Assembly: GCA_018364155.1 (NCBI GenBank)
Contig: JAGZMM010000001.1
Coordinates: forward strand, 720,156-784,155
Length of the DNA: 64,000 nucleotides
Origin: Clostridiales bacterium
GTDB lineage: Bacteria; Bacillota; Clostridia; Oscillospirales; Acutalibacteraceae
Reading direction: 5' to 3'
Shown: positions 9,909 to 18,207 of the stretch, in pieces
Numbering within the stretch: the first letter of the stretch is position 1
Layout: every line of letters starts with the position of its first letter
The notes under the pieces: generated by a model
The model's input: the letters and a program-made list of their open reading frames with translations, nothing else
Databases searched by the model: none
What the model was told of the DNA's origin: nothing
Made by a program: the position numbers and the translations under genes

Positions 9909-10901
9909 CTATTTGCCCTCCTGCAGACTCTCCTCAATGGTACCGATGACGTTTCCCTTGGCAAAGTCACAGGCCAGGCGGATGGCGTTCTGGAAGGCGT
10001 AAGCGTTGGAGCTGCCGTGAGCCTTGAAAACCGGCTTAGAAGTGCCAAGCAGGGGCGCGCCGCCGTATTCGTCGGTGTCCATCCGCTTTTTGAAGGCTTT
10101 GAGCCCCGGCATAATCATGGCCGCGGCCAGCTTTCCCTTTAAGTTTGCCTTTAAAATTCCCTTAATATTCCCGAACAGGGTGCCCGCCACCCCTTCGGTC
10201 AGCTTTAAGATCACGTTTCCGGTAAACCCGTCCGCTACCAGCACGTCGCACACGCCCGCCGGGAAATCCCTGGCCTCCACGTTGCCGATAAAGTTGACCG
10301 GCGCCTTGGAAAGCAGAGAAAACGCCTCGTGCTGGAGTTCTCCGCCCTTGGTGGGCTCGGTACCCACGTTGGCAAGGCCGACCTTGGGCGCCTTTATTCC
10401 CATGACCTTTTCCATATAGGCGCTGCCCATAATGCCGAACTGCTCGAGCATCTCCGGACGGCATTCCACGTTGGCGCCCCCGTCGATGAGCATGTAAAAC
10501 CCATTGTCACAGGGCAAAATCGGGGCCAGGGCGCACCGCTTGATGCCCTTGATGCGCTTGACAAGCAGGGTCGAGCCGATGAGCAGGGCGCCGGTGGACC
10601 CGGCGGACACAAACGCGTCCCCTTCTCCGGCGGCGAGCCTGCGCAGCCCCTCGGCCATGGAGCAGTTTTTCTTGGACTTGACCACTTCTCCCGGCTCGTC
10701 CTCCATGGAAATCACGTCCGGCGCATGGACGATCTCCATGTCTGCAAGGGAAATCTGATTGTCTGCCGCCACCTTGCGGATAACGCTTTCGTCGCCGCAC
10801 AACAAAATGTCACACCCGTAAGCGGCCACCGCCGCAGCGCTTCCCTTCAGTATTTCCAGCGGCGCGTTGTCGCCGCCAAAGGCATCCACAATGATTTTCA
10901 T
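9909..10901 (-). CDS. plsX: Phosphate acyltransferase PlsX
   Basis: Transfers an acyl group from acyl-ACP to phosphate, giving acyl-phosphate for PlsY in phospholipid synthesis; peripheral membrane protein. The 330-residue sequence starts MKIIVDAFGGDNAP, the usual PlsX opening, and has DEPGEVVKSKKNCSMAEGLR, SAGSTGALLIGSTLLVKRI and DVLVADGFTGNVILK. The real ATG lies well inside a longer open frame; it follows trmFO by 4 bp. Unusually, no acpP gene follows before rnc, only about 200 bp of non-coding DNA. Confidence 0.95.
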   Translation of the reverse strand: MKIIVDAFGGDNAPLEILKGSAAAVAAYGCDILLCGDESVIRKVAADNQISLADMEIVHAPDVISMEDEPGEVVKSKKNCSMAEGLRRLAAGEGDAFVSAGSTGALLIGSTLLVKRIKGIKRCALAPILPCDNGFYMLIDGGANVECRPEMLEQFGIMGSAYMEKVMGIKAPKVGLANVGTEPTKGGELQHEAFSLLSKAPVNFIGNVEARDFPAGVCDVLVADGFTGNVILKLTEGVAGTLFGNIKGILKANLKGKLAAAMIMPGLKAFKKRMDTDEYGGAPLLGTSKPVFKAHGSSNAYAFQNAIRLACDFAKGNVIGTIEESLQEGK

Positions 10902-10905
10902 AACG

Positions 10906-12255
10906 CTACGCTTCCTTTCCGTCTTGTTCCTTTGGGAAAGATGCTTCCTTCTCAAGCTTTTGCACCGTTTCTTCCAAGCTGGAAAGCGCTCGCTTGGCAA
11001 GCGCTCCATACCGCAGCTTTTTGTCCCGGATGTGCTCGGGCAGAGAGGGGAGAATGCCGAAATTCGCCCCCATAGGCTCGAATTTCGCCGTGCTCCCAGC
11101 CGTGATAAAATGCAAAAGCGCCCCCGACATGGTGTCGGGTCCCGGCAGCACCGGTTCTTTCCCCAGCACCCGCCTTGCGGCATGAATCCCCGCCCAGATG
11201 CCCGACATGGCCGATTCCATGTACCCTTCCACCCCGGTAATCTGCCCGGCGAAGAAAAGGTTTTGGTCGGTTTTCAGGCTTTGGTCGGGGTTTAAGAGCT
11301 TAGGGGAGTCTAAGAAGCTGTTGCGGTGCATCACCCCGTACCGGGCAAACTCCGCATTTCGAAGAGCTGGAATCATGGAGAACACCCGCTTCTGCTCGGG
11401 GAATTTCAAATTCGTCTGAAATCCTACCAGATTATAAAGGGTCCCCTCGGCGTTCTCTCTGCGAAGCTGCACCACCGCCCAAGGCCGGTGCCCGGTGCGC
11501 GGGTCGCGCAACCCCACCGGCTTTAAGGGGCCGTAGCGAATGGTGTCCGGCCCGCGCTTGGCCATAATCTCGATGGGCATGCAGCCCTCGTAGACGTTGG
11601 GCTTGTCAAAGGCGTGAAGGGTGGCGCTTTCGGCGTGGATGAGCGCCTCATAAAAAGCCTCGTACTCTTCCTTGTTCATGGGGCAGTTGATGTAATCGTC
11701 CTCCCCCCGGTCGTACCGGGAGGCGGCGAAGGCGCTGCCCATGTCCACCGATTCGGCCGTAACAATGGGGGCGGCCGCATCATAAAAGCTCAAATACCCT
11801 TCCCCCACCTTTTGCTCCACCGCTTTGGCAAACGCCCCCGCCGTCAGCGGCCCGGTGGCCACAATGGTGACCCCGTCCTCTGGCAGCGCGGATACTGGGC
11901 GGCGCTCCACGGTAATAAGAGGATCTTCTTCCATGGCCTTCGTAAGAAGGCCGGAAAACCGATCCCGGTCCACCGCCAGCGCGCCGCCGGCGGGCACCCG
12001 GCAGGCTTTCGCCGCCTCCAAACAAATCGAACCCAGCCGCTCCATCTCTGCTTTTAACAGCCCGCCTGCGCTTTCTAAGCGCATGGCTTTGAGGGAATTG
12101 GAGCAAACCAACTCTCCAAAATTAGCCGACCGATGGGCCGGGGAAAACTGGATTGGCTTTTGTTCGAGCAGGGTGACGGGAATTCCCGCTTTTGTCAGCT
12201 GCCGCGCTGCCTCACACCCGGCGAGGCCAGCGCCGATTACCGTAACCCTGTTCAT
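10906..12255 (-). CDS. trmFO: Folate/FAD-dependent tRNA U54 methyltransferase TrmFO
   Basis: Forms ribothymidine at tRNA position 54 using methylenetetrahydrofolate and FADH2, the usual Gram-positive route. The 449-residue protein starts VTVIGAGLAGCEAARQL (FAD-binding GxGxxG), and has SANFGELVCSNSLK, NCPMNKEEYEAFYEALI, and GQITGVEGYMESAMSGIWAG near the C-terminus, all typical of TrmFO. Length is normal. It overlaps topA by 4 bp (ATGA), and topA-trmFO is a widespread pair in Firmicutes. Confidence 0.97.
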   Translation of the reverse strand: MNRVTVIGAGLAGCEAARQLTKAGIPVTLLEQKPIQFSPAHRSANFGELVCSNSLKAMRLESAGGLLKAEMERLGSICLEAAKACRVPAGGALAVDRDRFSGLLTKAMEEDPLITVERRPVSALPEDGVTIVATGPLTAGAFAKAVEQKVGEGYLSFYDAAAPIVTAESVDMGSAFAASRYDRGEDDYINCPMNKEEYEAFYEALIHAESATLHAFDKPNVYEGCMPIEIMAKRGPDTIRYGPLKPVGLRDPRTGHRPWAVVQLRRENAEGTLYNLVGFQTNLKFPEQKRVFSMIPALRNAEFARYGVMHRNSFLDSPKLLNPDQSLKTDQNLFFAGQITGVEGYMESAMSGIWAGIHAARRVLGKEPVLPGPDTMSGALLHFITAGSTAKFEPMGANFGILPSLPEHIRDKKLRYGALAKRALSSLEETVQKLEKEASFPKEQDGKEA

Positions 12256-14357
12256 TGCTCCTCCGTCTTCTTGGCGGCCTTTTCCACCGGACGCTCATAG
12301 TCGCACTCTTCTGAGGCGCAGTAGATTTTCGCCATCTTGCCTTTTTTCTGGAACAGGCTTTTGCCGCACTTGGGACACTTCTCCGCAATGGGCAGATCCC
12401 ACGTCATAAAGCCGCAGTCCTTATAGTTTTCACAGCCGTAGTAAGGCCGGCCCTTTTTGGACTTTCTCTCAATCATTCTGGCGCCGCATTTCGGGCAAAA
12501 GCCGCCGGTTTCCTTGACGAGCTTCTTGGTATTCTTGCATTCGGGGTATCCCGGGCAGGCCAGGAACTTACCGAACCGCCCGAGCTTGATGACCATCTTG
12601 CGCCCGCATTTTTCGCATACAATGTCGGTTTCCTCATCCGGGATTTTCACCCGGGTGCCGTCCATCTTCTTTTCCGCTTCCTCCAGAGTATTCTCAAAAC
12701 CGCCGTAGAAGTCGTGAAGGGTCTCCACCCAGTTTTTCTCTCCTGCTTCCACTTCGTCGAGATCGTGCTCCATATTGGCGGTGAACTTTACGTCCACGAT
12801 GTTTTGAAAAAGATCCTTCATCAGCTTGGTGGTCACGTCTCCGAGCACGGTGGGCTTTAACGCCTTCCCTTCCCGCTCCACATAGTCCCTCGCCAGGATG
12901 GTGGTGATGGTGGGCGCATAGGTGGACGGGCGGCCGATGCCGTTTTCCTCCAGCGCCTTAATGAGAGACGCCTCCGTAAACCGGGGAGGCGGCTGGGTAA
13001 AGTGCTGGTTGCCCTTAAGCTCTTTTAGACGCAGCACCTCGTCCTTTTCCAGAGGCGGCAGCATGGTGCCCGCCTCTTCCTCCTCGTCCTTGCTTTCTTC
13101 ATAGAGGACGGTAAAACCGTCGAAGCGAACGGTATGGCCGGAGGCCTTAAACACATAGTCCCCCGCCGAAATGTCCGCCGCCACCGTGTCGTACACGGCG
13201 TTTGCCATCTGGCTGGCGATAAACCGCTCCCAGATGAGCTTATAAAGCTTATACTGATCCAGGGAAAGGCTGTCTTTCACCCGGGCGGGAGTGAGGCTCG
13301 GCATGGTGGGGCGGATGGCTTCGTGGCCATCCTGGGCGGAGGCGCGGCTTTTGAACACACGGGGCTTTTCCGGCAGGTACTTGTCCCCGTAGGTTTCCTT
13401 AATATAGGCGGCGGACGCGTCCCGCGCCTCGTCTGCGATACGCAGCGAGTCGGTACGCATATAGGTGATCAGACCCATGGCGCCCATCCCGGCCACTTCC
13501 ACGCCTTCGTACAGCTCCTGAGCCGCCTTCATGGTACGCCTAGCCTGGAAGCCCAGCTTACGGGAAGCGTCCTGCTGCATGGTGGAGGTGATAAAGGGCG
13601 GCGCGGGGGATTTGCGGCGCACGCCTTTTTTCAGCTTGGCAACCTGATAGGTGGCGCCCTCGAGATTCTTTAGAATCTCGTCCGCCTGTTCCTTGTTCTT
13701 GATTTTGATTTTGCCCTTCTGGTCCCCGTAAAAAAGGGCGGCAAAAGGCTTTTTGGTTCCCTTCTTCAAGAGCTTTGCGTCCAGCGTCCAGTATTCCTGG
13801 GGCTTAAACTTCTTGATTTCCTCTTCCCGGTCCACAATCAGCCGCACCGCCACCGACTGGACCCGTCCGGCGGAAAGCCCTCTTCGTACCTTGCGCCAAA
13901 GAAAGGGGCTGATCTTATAGCCCACGATTCGGTCAAGAATACGCCGGGCCTGCTGGGCGTTGACCAAGTCCTCGTCGATCTGACGGGGATGGGCCATGCC
14001 CGCCTGCACGCCGGATTTGGTGATCTCGTTGAAGGTCACCCGGTTGGAGGCGTGCTCATCCAGGTGAAGAAGCTCCGCTAGGTGCCAGGAAATCGCCTCT
14101 CCTTCCCGATCGGGGTCGGTGGCGAGATAGACCTTGTCGCTTTTTTGGGCAGCGTCCTTCAGCTCCTGAATCAGCTCCTCCTTTCCCTTGATCTCGGTAT
14201 ACAGAGGCTGAAAATCATGCTCCACATCCACGCCCAGCTTGGATTTGGGAAGGTCGCGGATATGGCCCATGGAGGCAATGACTTCGTAGTTCTTTCCTAG
14301 GTACTTTTTAATGGTTTTGGCTTTGGCGGGAGATTCCACAATTACCAAATCTGACAT
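12252..14357 (-). CDS. topA: DNA topoisomerase I
   Basis: Type IA topoisomerase that relaxes negative supercoils. The 701-residue protein starts MSDLVIVESPAKAKTIKKYLG (Toprim domain), has DPDREGEAISWH (metal site) and GLITYMRTDS with the catalytic tyrosine around residue 295. The C-terminus carries three zinc ribbons: CEKCGRKM...CPGYPEC, CPKCGARM...CENYKDC and CPKCGKSLF...CASEEC. The first ATG of the open frame lies 24 bp upstream but family members begin at MSDL. It is flanked by dprA (45 bp upstream) and trmFO. Confidence 0.97.
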   Translation of the reverse strand: MSDLVIVESPAKAKTIKKYLGKNYEVIASMGHIRDLPKSKLGVDVEHDFQPLYTEIKGKEELIQELKDAAQKSDKVYLATDPDREGEAISWHLAELLHLDEHASNRVTFNEITKSGVQAGMAHPRQIDEDLVNAQQARRILDRIVGYKISPFLWRKVRRGLSAGRVQSVAVRLIVDREEEIKKFKPQEYWTLDAKLLKKGTKKPFAALFYGDQKGKIKIKNKEQADEILKNLEGATYQVAKLKKGVRRKSPAPPFITSTMQQDASRKLGFQARRTMKAAQELYEGVEVAGMGAMGLITYMRTDSLRIADEARDASAAYIKETYGDKYLPEKPRVFKSRASAQDGHEAIRPTMPSLTPARVKDSLSLDQYKLYKLIWERFIASQMANAVYDTVAADISAGDYVFKASGHTVRFDGFTVLYEESKDEEEEAGTMLPPLEKDEVLRLKELKGNQHFTQPPPRFTEASLIKALEENGIGRPSTYAPTITTILARDYVEREGKALKPTVLGDVTTKLMKDLFQNIVDVKFTANMEHDLDEVEAGEKNWVETLHDFYGGFENTLEEAEKKMDGTRVKIPDEETDIVCEKCGRKMVIKLGRFGKFLACPGYPECKNTKKLVKETGGFCPKCGARMIERKSKKGRPYYGCENYKDCGFMTWDLPIAEKCPKCGKSLFQKKGKMAKIYCASEECDYERPVEKAAKKTEEQ

Positions 14358-14402
14358 GAAATTACCATCCTTGTGTATCATTTTCCTGTTTCAAAACAGG
14401 AG

Positions 14403-15623
14403 TTATCGGTTGGGTTTACGGCAAAAACGCCGCCCCGGAAACGACTGGGTTAAGCCCGCGATTTCAAGCTCGGTCATAGCGGCAAGCGCCATGCGCACCT
14501 CGACCTTTGCCGCGGCGGCCAGGTCGTTGATATGGGCAGGCTCACAGGGAAGGACTGCATAGAGCGCCTTCGCCCCGTCGGACAGCGTGGGCACGGCTTC
14601 GTTTACCTGGGGCGTCTGCGGCTTTTTTTCGTGTGGGGAATCGGACTTGGCGGCAGCCTGTCGTTTTTGGGTTTTTCCCGGGGCCGGCGGCGTAACCGGG
14701 CTGGCCGATTCCTTGATGCCGGCGATTTTCAGGCTTATCCTATGCGGATACTGGTCGATATATTCTTCTAAGATGTCGTAGGCACAAGCCACCGGCTTGG
14801 CCCCTTGGGCAATCAGCCGGTTGCAGCCCAGCGACGTGGGGCTCATGACGCTGCCGGGAATGGCAAACACGTCCCGGCCCTGTTCGTTTGCCCAGTTGGC
14901 GGTGATGAGCGCGCCGCTTCGCTCGCCTGCCTCCACCACCAAGGTACCCAAAGACAGGCCGGACATGAGCCGGTTTCGAATGGGAAAGGCGTTGCGGCCG
15001 ATGGGCGCGCCCGGCGGATACTCGGATAGAACCGCACCCTGCTGTTCCACGATCTGACGGCGCAGCTCCTCGTTTCCCACCAGCTGACCTGCGTTGATGC
15101 CGCCGGCCAGCACCGCAATGGTTCTTCCGCCCGTTTTCAGAGCGCCTTTGTGGGCAATGGTGTCCACCCCGTAAGCGCCGCCGCTGACAATCACCACCCC
15201 GGCCTTCGCCATGGTGGCGGAAATCTGCATGGCCACTTGCTGGCCGTAGGGCGTGCAGCCTCTGGTCCCCACGACGGCAATCAACACTTCATCGTCCACT
15301 TCACACAGGTCGCCCCACACATAAAGGGCCGCTGGATAATCCGGCAGGGTGAGCAGACGCTTGGGGTATTTGGGATGGTCCGGAGTTAGAATGTGATAGT
15401 GGAGCCGGATGCAGTCCTTAATCACCGGTGTCACCGATTGGGGCGTGACTTCCCCAAGGCGCCTAAGTTCCTTAGGCGTAAAGAACCCCGTTTCTTTCCA
15501 CAGGGTATTTCCTCCCTGGTAAAACTCTTCGAGCGAGCTGTAAGCAGAATGCACGGCGCGGACCTTACGGCTTCCTACACCCAGTGCCCTTTGTAACCAA
15601 AGCCAATAATACATGCTGTGCAT
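14403..15623 (-). CDS. dprA: DNA-processing protein DprA (Smf)
   Basis: Loads RecA onto incoming single-stranded DNA in transformation. The 406-residue protein has an N-terminal helical SAM-like part, a Rossmann-type DprA core with GTRGCTPYGQQVAM, VIVSGGAYGVDTIAHKGAL, PPGAPIGRNAFPIRNRLMSGLS and VVEAGERSGALITANWA, and a C-terminal winged-helix segment (about 340-400) joined by a Lys/Pro/Ala-rich linker. The start MHSMYYW has GAGG about 10 bp upstream. It lies directly before topA, the normal arrangement; no other competence gene is in the window. Confidence 0.95.
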   Translation of the reverse strand: MHSMYYWLWLQRALGVGSRKVRAVHSAYSSLEEFYQGGNTLWKETGFFTPKELRRLGEVTPQSVTPVIKDCIRLHYHILTPDHPKYPKRLLTLPDYPAALYVWGDLCEVDDEVLIAVVGTRGCTPYGQQVAMQISATMAKAGVVIVSGGAYGVDTIAHKGALKTGGRTIAVLAGGINAGQLVGNEELRRQIVEQQGAVLSEYPPGAPIGRNAFPIRNRLMSGLSLGTLVVEAGERSGALITANWANEQGRDVFAIPGSVMSPTSLGCNRLIAQGAKPVACAYDILEEYIDQYPHRISLKIAGIKESASPVTPPAPGKTQKRQAAAKSDSPHEKKPQTPQVNEAVPTLSDGAKALYAVLPCEPAHINDLAAAAKVEVRMALAAMTELEIAGLTQSFPGRRFCRKPNR

Positions 15624-15654
15624 TCTGTCAACACCTCGCCTTCTTTTACATTGC

Positions 15655-16449
15655 TTATTCCTTGGTCATTTCCCACATGAGGATGGCGCTCGCCACCGAC
15701 GCGTTGAGGGATTCCGCCCGCCCCTTCATGGGGACGGTCACCCGTTTGTCGCACAAGGCGGCAGTCTGCGGTCTTAGCCCGTTTCCTTCGTTGCCGATGA
15801 CTACGGCGGCAGGCCCCTTTAAGTCAAGCTTCGTAATGGCCTGCGCCTGTGCGTCCACCACGGCGGCCAGCGTCTGTACCCCGTTCTTCATCAGCTCCAA
15901 AAGCGCTCCTTCCAAATCCGGCGTACGCACAAAGGGCAGGCGGAACACCGCGCCCATGGATGCACGCAGCACTTTAGGGTTATACAAATCGCAGCAGCCC
16001 TCCGACAGCAGTACCCCCGTCATCCCGAAGGCCTCCGCACTTCGCAGCACCGCTCCCAGATTAGAGGGGTCCTGCATTTCCTCCAGCGCCAGAATTTTGC
16101 ATTCTTTTTTTATTGTATATAACCGCGCCTGTTTGTCAAGCGCAGCACATACGCAAAAAATCCCCTGCGGCTGCTTGGTATCCGCCAGCCGGGCGGCTGC
16201 CGAGGGGGAGAGAAAAAAGCATTCCTTACCCGCTGCGAACAACGCCTGCACCTCGTCTTCATACCGCTTGGCAGCCGCTTCGGTAACGTACACCTCCCGG
16301 ATGTCCGCGCCGCTTTGCAGCGCGTCCATGCAAAGGCGGGCCCCTTCGATGATGAAAAGCCCTTCCTCCCGGCGGGCTTTGGCGCTCCCCAGCAGCCGTA
16401 CGGCGTGCTTTATCCGCTCATTGTCCCGGCTCGTTATGGTCAGCGGCAT
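15655..16449 (-). CDS. SpoU-family (TrmH/RlmB-like) RNA 2'-O-ribose methyltransferase
   Basis: A 264-residue SPOUT methylase acting on tRNA or 23S rRNA with S-adenosylmethionine. N-terminal substrate-binding part (MPLTITSRDNERIKHAVRL) and C-terminal knotted domain with the three family motifs: LEEMQDPSNLGAVLRSAEAFG, AAVVIGNEGNGL and VTVPMKGRAESLNASVASAI. The exact target is not decidable from sequence. The ATG at 16449 has AAGGAAGAG upstream; an ATG 36 bp further up is less likely. It follows the rplT terminator, so it likely has its own promoter. Confidence 0.9.
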   Translation of the reverse strand: MPLTITSRDNERIKHAVRLLGSAKARREEGLFIIEGARLCMDALQSGADIREVYVTEAAAKRYEDEVQALFAAGKECFFLSPSAAARLADTKQPQGIFCVCAALDKQARLYTIKKECKILALEEMQDPSNLGAVLRSAEAFGMTGVLLSEGCCDLYNPKVLRASMGAVFRLPFVRTPDLEGALLELMKNGVQTLAAVVDAQAQAITKLDLKGPAAVVIGNEGNGLRPQTAALCDKRVTVPMKGRAESLNASVASAILMWEMTKE

Positions 16450-16488
16450 GTTTCTCTTCCTTTCTCTAGAGACGTTGCCAGTCATATA

Positions 16489-16516
16489 AAAGTACGCCCG
16501 GGAATCCTCCCGGGCG
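16489..16516 (-). terminator. Terminator of the infC-rpmI-rplT operon
   Basis: A 9-bp GC-rich inverted repeat (CGCCCGGGA/TCCCGGGCG) with a 4-base loop lies just after the rplT stop and is followed on the minus strand by a short T-containing stretch (TACTTTTATA). Confidence 0.8.
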
Positions 16517-16524
16517 CATCGGTA

Positions 16525-16884
16525 TTACTGGTTGTTGGCAGCCTTCGCCTGCTCGGTCAGCGCGGTGAACGCCGCCGGGTCGGCAATGGCGATTTCAGAA
16601 AGCATCTTGCGGTTGAGGGTAACGCCGGCTTTCTTGAGCCCGTTCATGAAGGTGGAATAGTTCATTCCGTTCATGCGGCAGGCGGCGGAAATGCGGGTGA
16701 TCCACAGACGGCGGAAATCACGCTTTTTCTGCTTGCGGCCAATGTAGGCATACTGGCCGGACTTCATGACCGCCTGCTTGGCGGTGCGGAACAGCTTCGA
16801 TTTGGCGCCATAGTAGCCCTTGGCAAGCTTTAATACTTTTTTTCTTCTTTTGCGCGTCATCATTGCGCCCTTTATACGTGCCAT
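16525..16884 (-). CDS. rplT: 50S ribosomal protein L20
   Basis: A 119-residue basic protein required for early 50S assembly, binding 23S rRNA, and in Firmicutes the repressor of its own operon. [29 protein letters not shown] is the typical start; [29 protein letters not shown] follows in the middle. GGAGG lies 10 bp before the ATG. It is the last gene of infC-rpmI-rplT and is followed by a terminator. Confidence 0.98.
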   Translation of the reverse strand: MARIKGAMMTRKRRKKVLKLAKGYYGAKSKLFRTAKQAVMKSGQYAYIGRKQKKRDFRRLWITRISAACRMNGMNYSTFMNGLKKAGVTLNRKMLSEIAIADPAAFTALTEQAKAANNQ

Positions 16885-16937
16885 TTATAAGCAACCTCCA
16901 TTATCGTAAATGTTATTGAGTAGGACCGCAGGAAATC

Positions 16938-17135
16938 TTATTTATAAGGAATGAGTCTCTTCACGGCCTTGACATTGGTCACATCGGCCACGGCGGTCTT
17001 GCGAAGGTTGCGCTTGCGCTTGGTGTTCTTCTTGGTGAGAATATGGGATTTGTAGGCATGCGCCCGGATGACCTTACCGTTCTTGGAAAGCTTAAAACGC
17101 TTTTTCGCGCCGCTGTGCGTTTTGATTTTCGGCAT
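16938..17135 (-). CDS. rpmI: 50S ribosomal protein L35
   Basis: A 65-residue basic ribosomal protein. [22 protein letters not shown] and the [18 protein letters not shown] stretch are diagnostic. AAAGGAGG precedes the ATG. Middle gene of the conserved infC-rpmI-rplT operon. Confidence 0.98.
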   Translation of the reverse strand: MPKIKTHSGAKKRFKLSKNGKVIRAHAYKSHILTKKNTKRKRNLRKTAVADVTNVKAVKRLIPYK

Positions 17136-17258
17136 GGTATTTCCTCCTTTATTTTTGTGCGCAGGAATCCTGCGGCAATCGCCCCAGCCTCCCGCGGTCT
17201 AATTCGCCCGCCAGCACAAGCCCGCGGACCTTCCACTATGCCAACGCATAGGAAAAAA

Positions 17259-17777
17259 CTACTTCTGGGGCTTCGCCGCAAGGAACATGATCATATGACG
17301 GCCTTCCAGCTTGGGCTGCTTTTCCACGTTCGCTTCCTCGCTGAGCGTTTCGGCAAACCGCTTCATGGTGTTAAGCCCGATTTCGGGATGGCCCATTTCC
17401 CTCCCGCGGAAGCGGATGGAAACCTTCACCTTGTTGCCTTCCTTCAAAAAGCGCTTGGCATGGCCGGCTTTTGTATTGAAGTCGTGCACGTCAATATTCA
17501 GCGAAAGACGGATTTCCTTGATCTCCACCACATGCTGGTTCTTTCTTGCTTCCTTCTCCCGCTTTGCCTGTTCAAAACGGTACTTTCCATAGTCCATAAT
17601 GCGGCAGACCGGCGGCGTGGCCGTCGGGGCGATCTTCACCAGATCCAGATTCTTCTGAAGGGAGACCTCCAGCGCCTCTTTCGTCGACATGATACCCAGC
17701 TGGGCTCCGTCCGCGTCGATGACGCGCACCTCTCTGTCCCGGATATCTTCGTTGATTTGCAGTTCCTTGCTGCTAAT
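17259..17777 (-). CDS. infC: Translation initiation factor IF-3, ATT start
   Basis: IF-3 (172 residues) keeps the ribosomal subunits apart and checks start-codon pairing. Sequence after the start is ISSKELQINEDIRDREVRVIDADG, with KIAPTATPPVCRIMDYGKYRFEQAKREKEARK at the domain linker and VKVSIRFRGREMGHPEIG in the C-terminal domain. No ATG/GTG/TTG lies near the start: the only codon at the right distance (9 bp) from a GGAGG is ATT at 17775-17777. A rare AUU start is known in infC of other bacteria and is read under IF-3 feedback. The longer frame upstream to 17888 runs through the leader terminator and is not coding. Confidence 0.95.
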   Translation of the reverse strand: MSSKELQINEDIRDREVRVIDADGAQLGIMSTKEALEVSLQKNLDLVKIAPTATPPVCRIMDYGKYRFEQAKREKEARKNQHVVEIKEIRLSLNIDVHDFNTKAGHAKRFLKEGNKVKVSIRFRGREMGHPEIGLNTMKRFAETLSEEANVEKQPKLEGRHMIMFLAAKPQK

Positions 17778-17972
17778 GGGTAAGCACCTCCAAAGCCTTA
17801 TTTTGATTGGGTCTAAAAAGAAAAGCACGGATGGATAAAATCCCGTCCGCGCGTCTTCACACAACAAACCTCGGCACCCTTCGAGCACCTCGATTTCTTT
17901 CGTATGAACGCCTCCGCGGTCCCATGTGCCGGGAGGGTGAGAACGGACAAAATGCTGTTCTGCTTTGTTGTC
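17778..17972 (-). promoter_or_regulatory. Probable L20 leader of the infC operon
   Basis: About 195 nt separate the promoter from infC. The leader ends in a stem CGGACGG/CCATCCG (17828-17849) followed on the minus strand by TTTTCTTTTT, placed before the infC ribosome site. Known L20 leaders of Firmicutes lie in this place and terminate early when L20 is in excess; I infer the same here from position, structure and operon content, not from a covariance match. Confidence 0.6.
17811..17850 (-). terminator. Attenuator-type terminator in the infC leader
   Basis: Seven base pairs (one G-T) with an 8-base loop, followed on the minus strand by TGC then TTTTCTTTTT. It lies 34 bp before the infC start, so it ends transcription ahead of the operon unless read through. 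Confidence 0.75.
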
Positions 17973-17978
17973 TTATTT

Positions 17979-18007
17979 ATCCTACCATCTTTCCCCGCAG
18001 CTGTCAA
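17979..18007 (-). promoter_or_regulatory. Promoter of infC-rpmI-rplT
   Basis: On the minus strand TTGACA (18002-18007), 17-bp spacer, TAGGAT (17979-17984): near-consensus vegetative sigma factor promoter, divergent from the one at 18062. Confidence 0.8.
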
Positions 18008-18061
18008 GGCTTTTTTCTCGCCGAATCGCGCTTCTAAACGCCGTTTTGCGCACATACTTTA

Positions 18062-18090
18062 TTGACGGGGATTTTCCTTTGTACTATACT
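18062..18090 (+). promoter_or_regulatory. Promoter of the Wzz/kinase-like gene
   Basis: TTGACG (18062-18067), 17-bp spacer, TATACT (18085-18090). It would give a 5' leader of about 110 nt before the ATG at 18208. Confidence 0.75.
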
Positions 18091-18207
18091 AAATGCGGAT
18101 ACATTTGACGGTTTCTATTTTGCCGTGTTACTCCTTTTCCTTGCGTCAATAGGATATGCGGTCTTTTTCAAATATACCACATTTTTTCGATTTAACTAGG
18201 GGGCGCC

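Noticed and set aside
18105..18132. A second TTGACG before the Wzz/kinase gene
   Set aside because: No acceptable -10 box at 16-18 bp.
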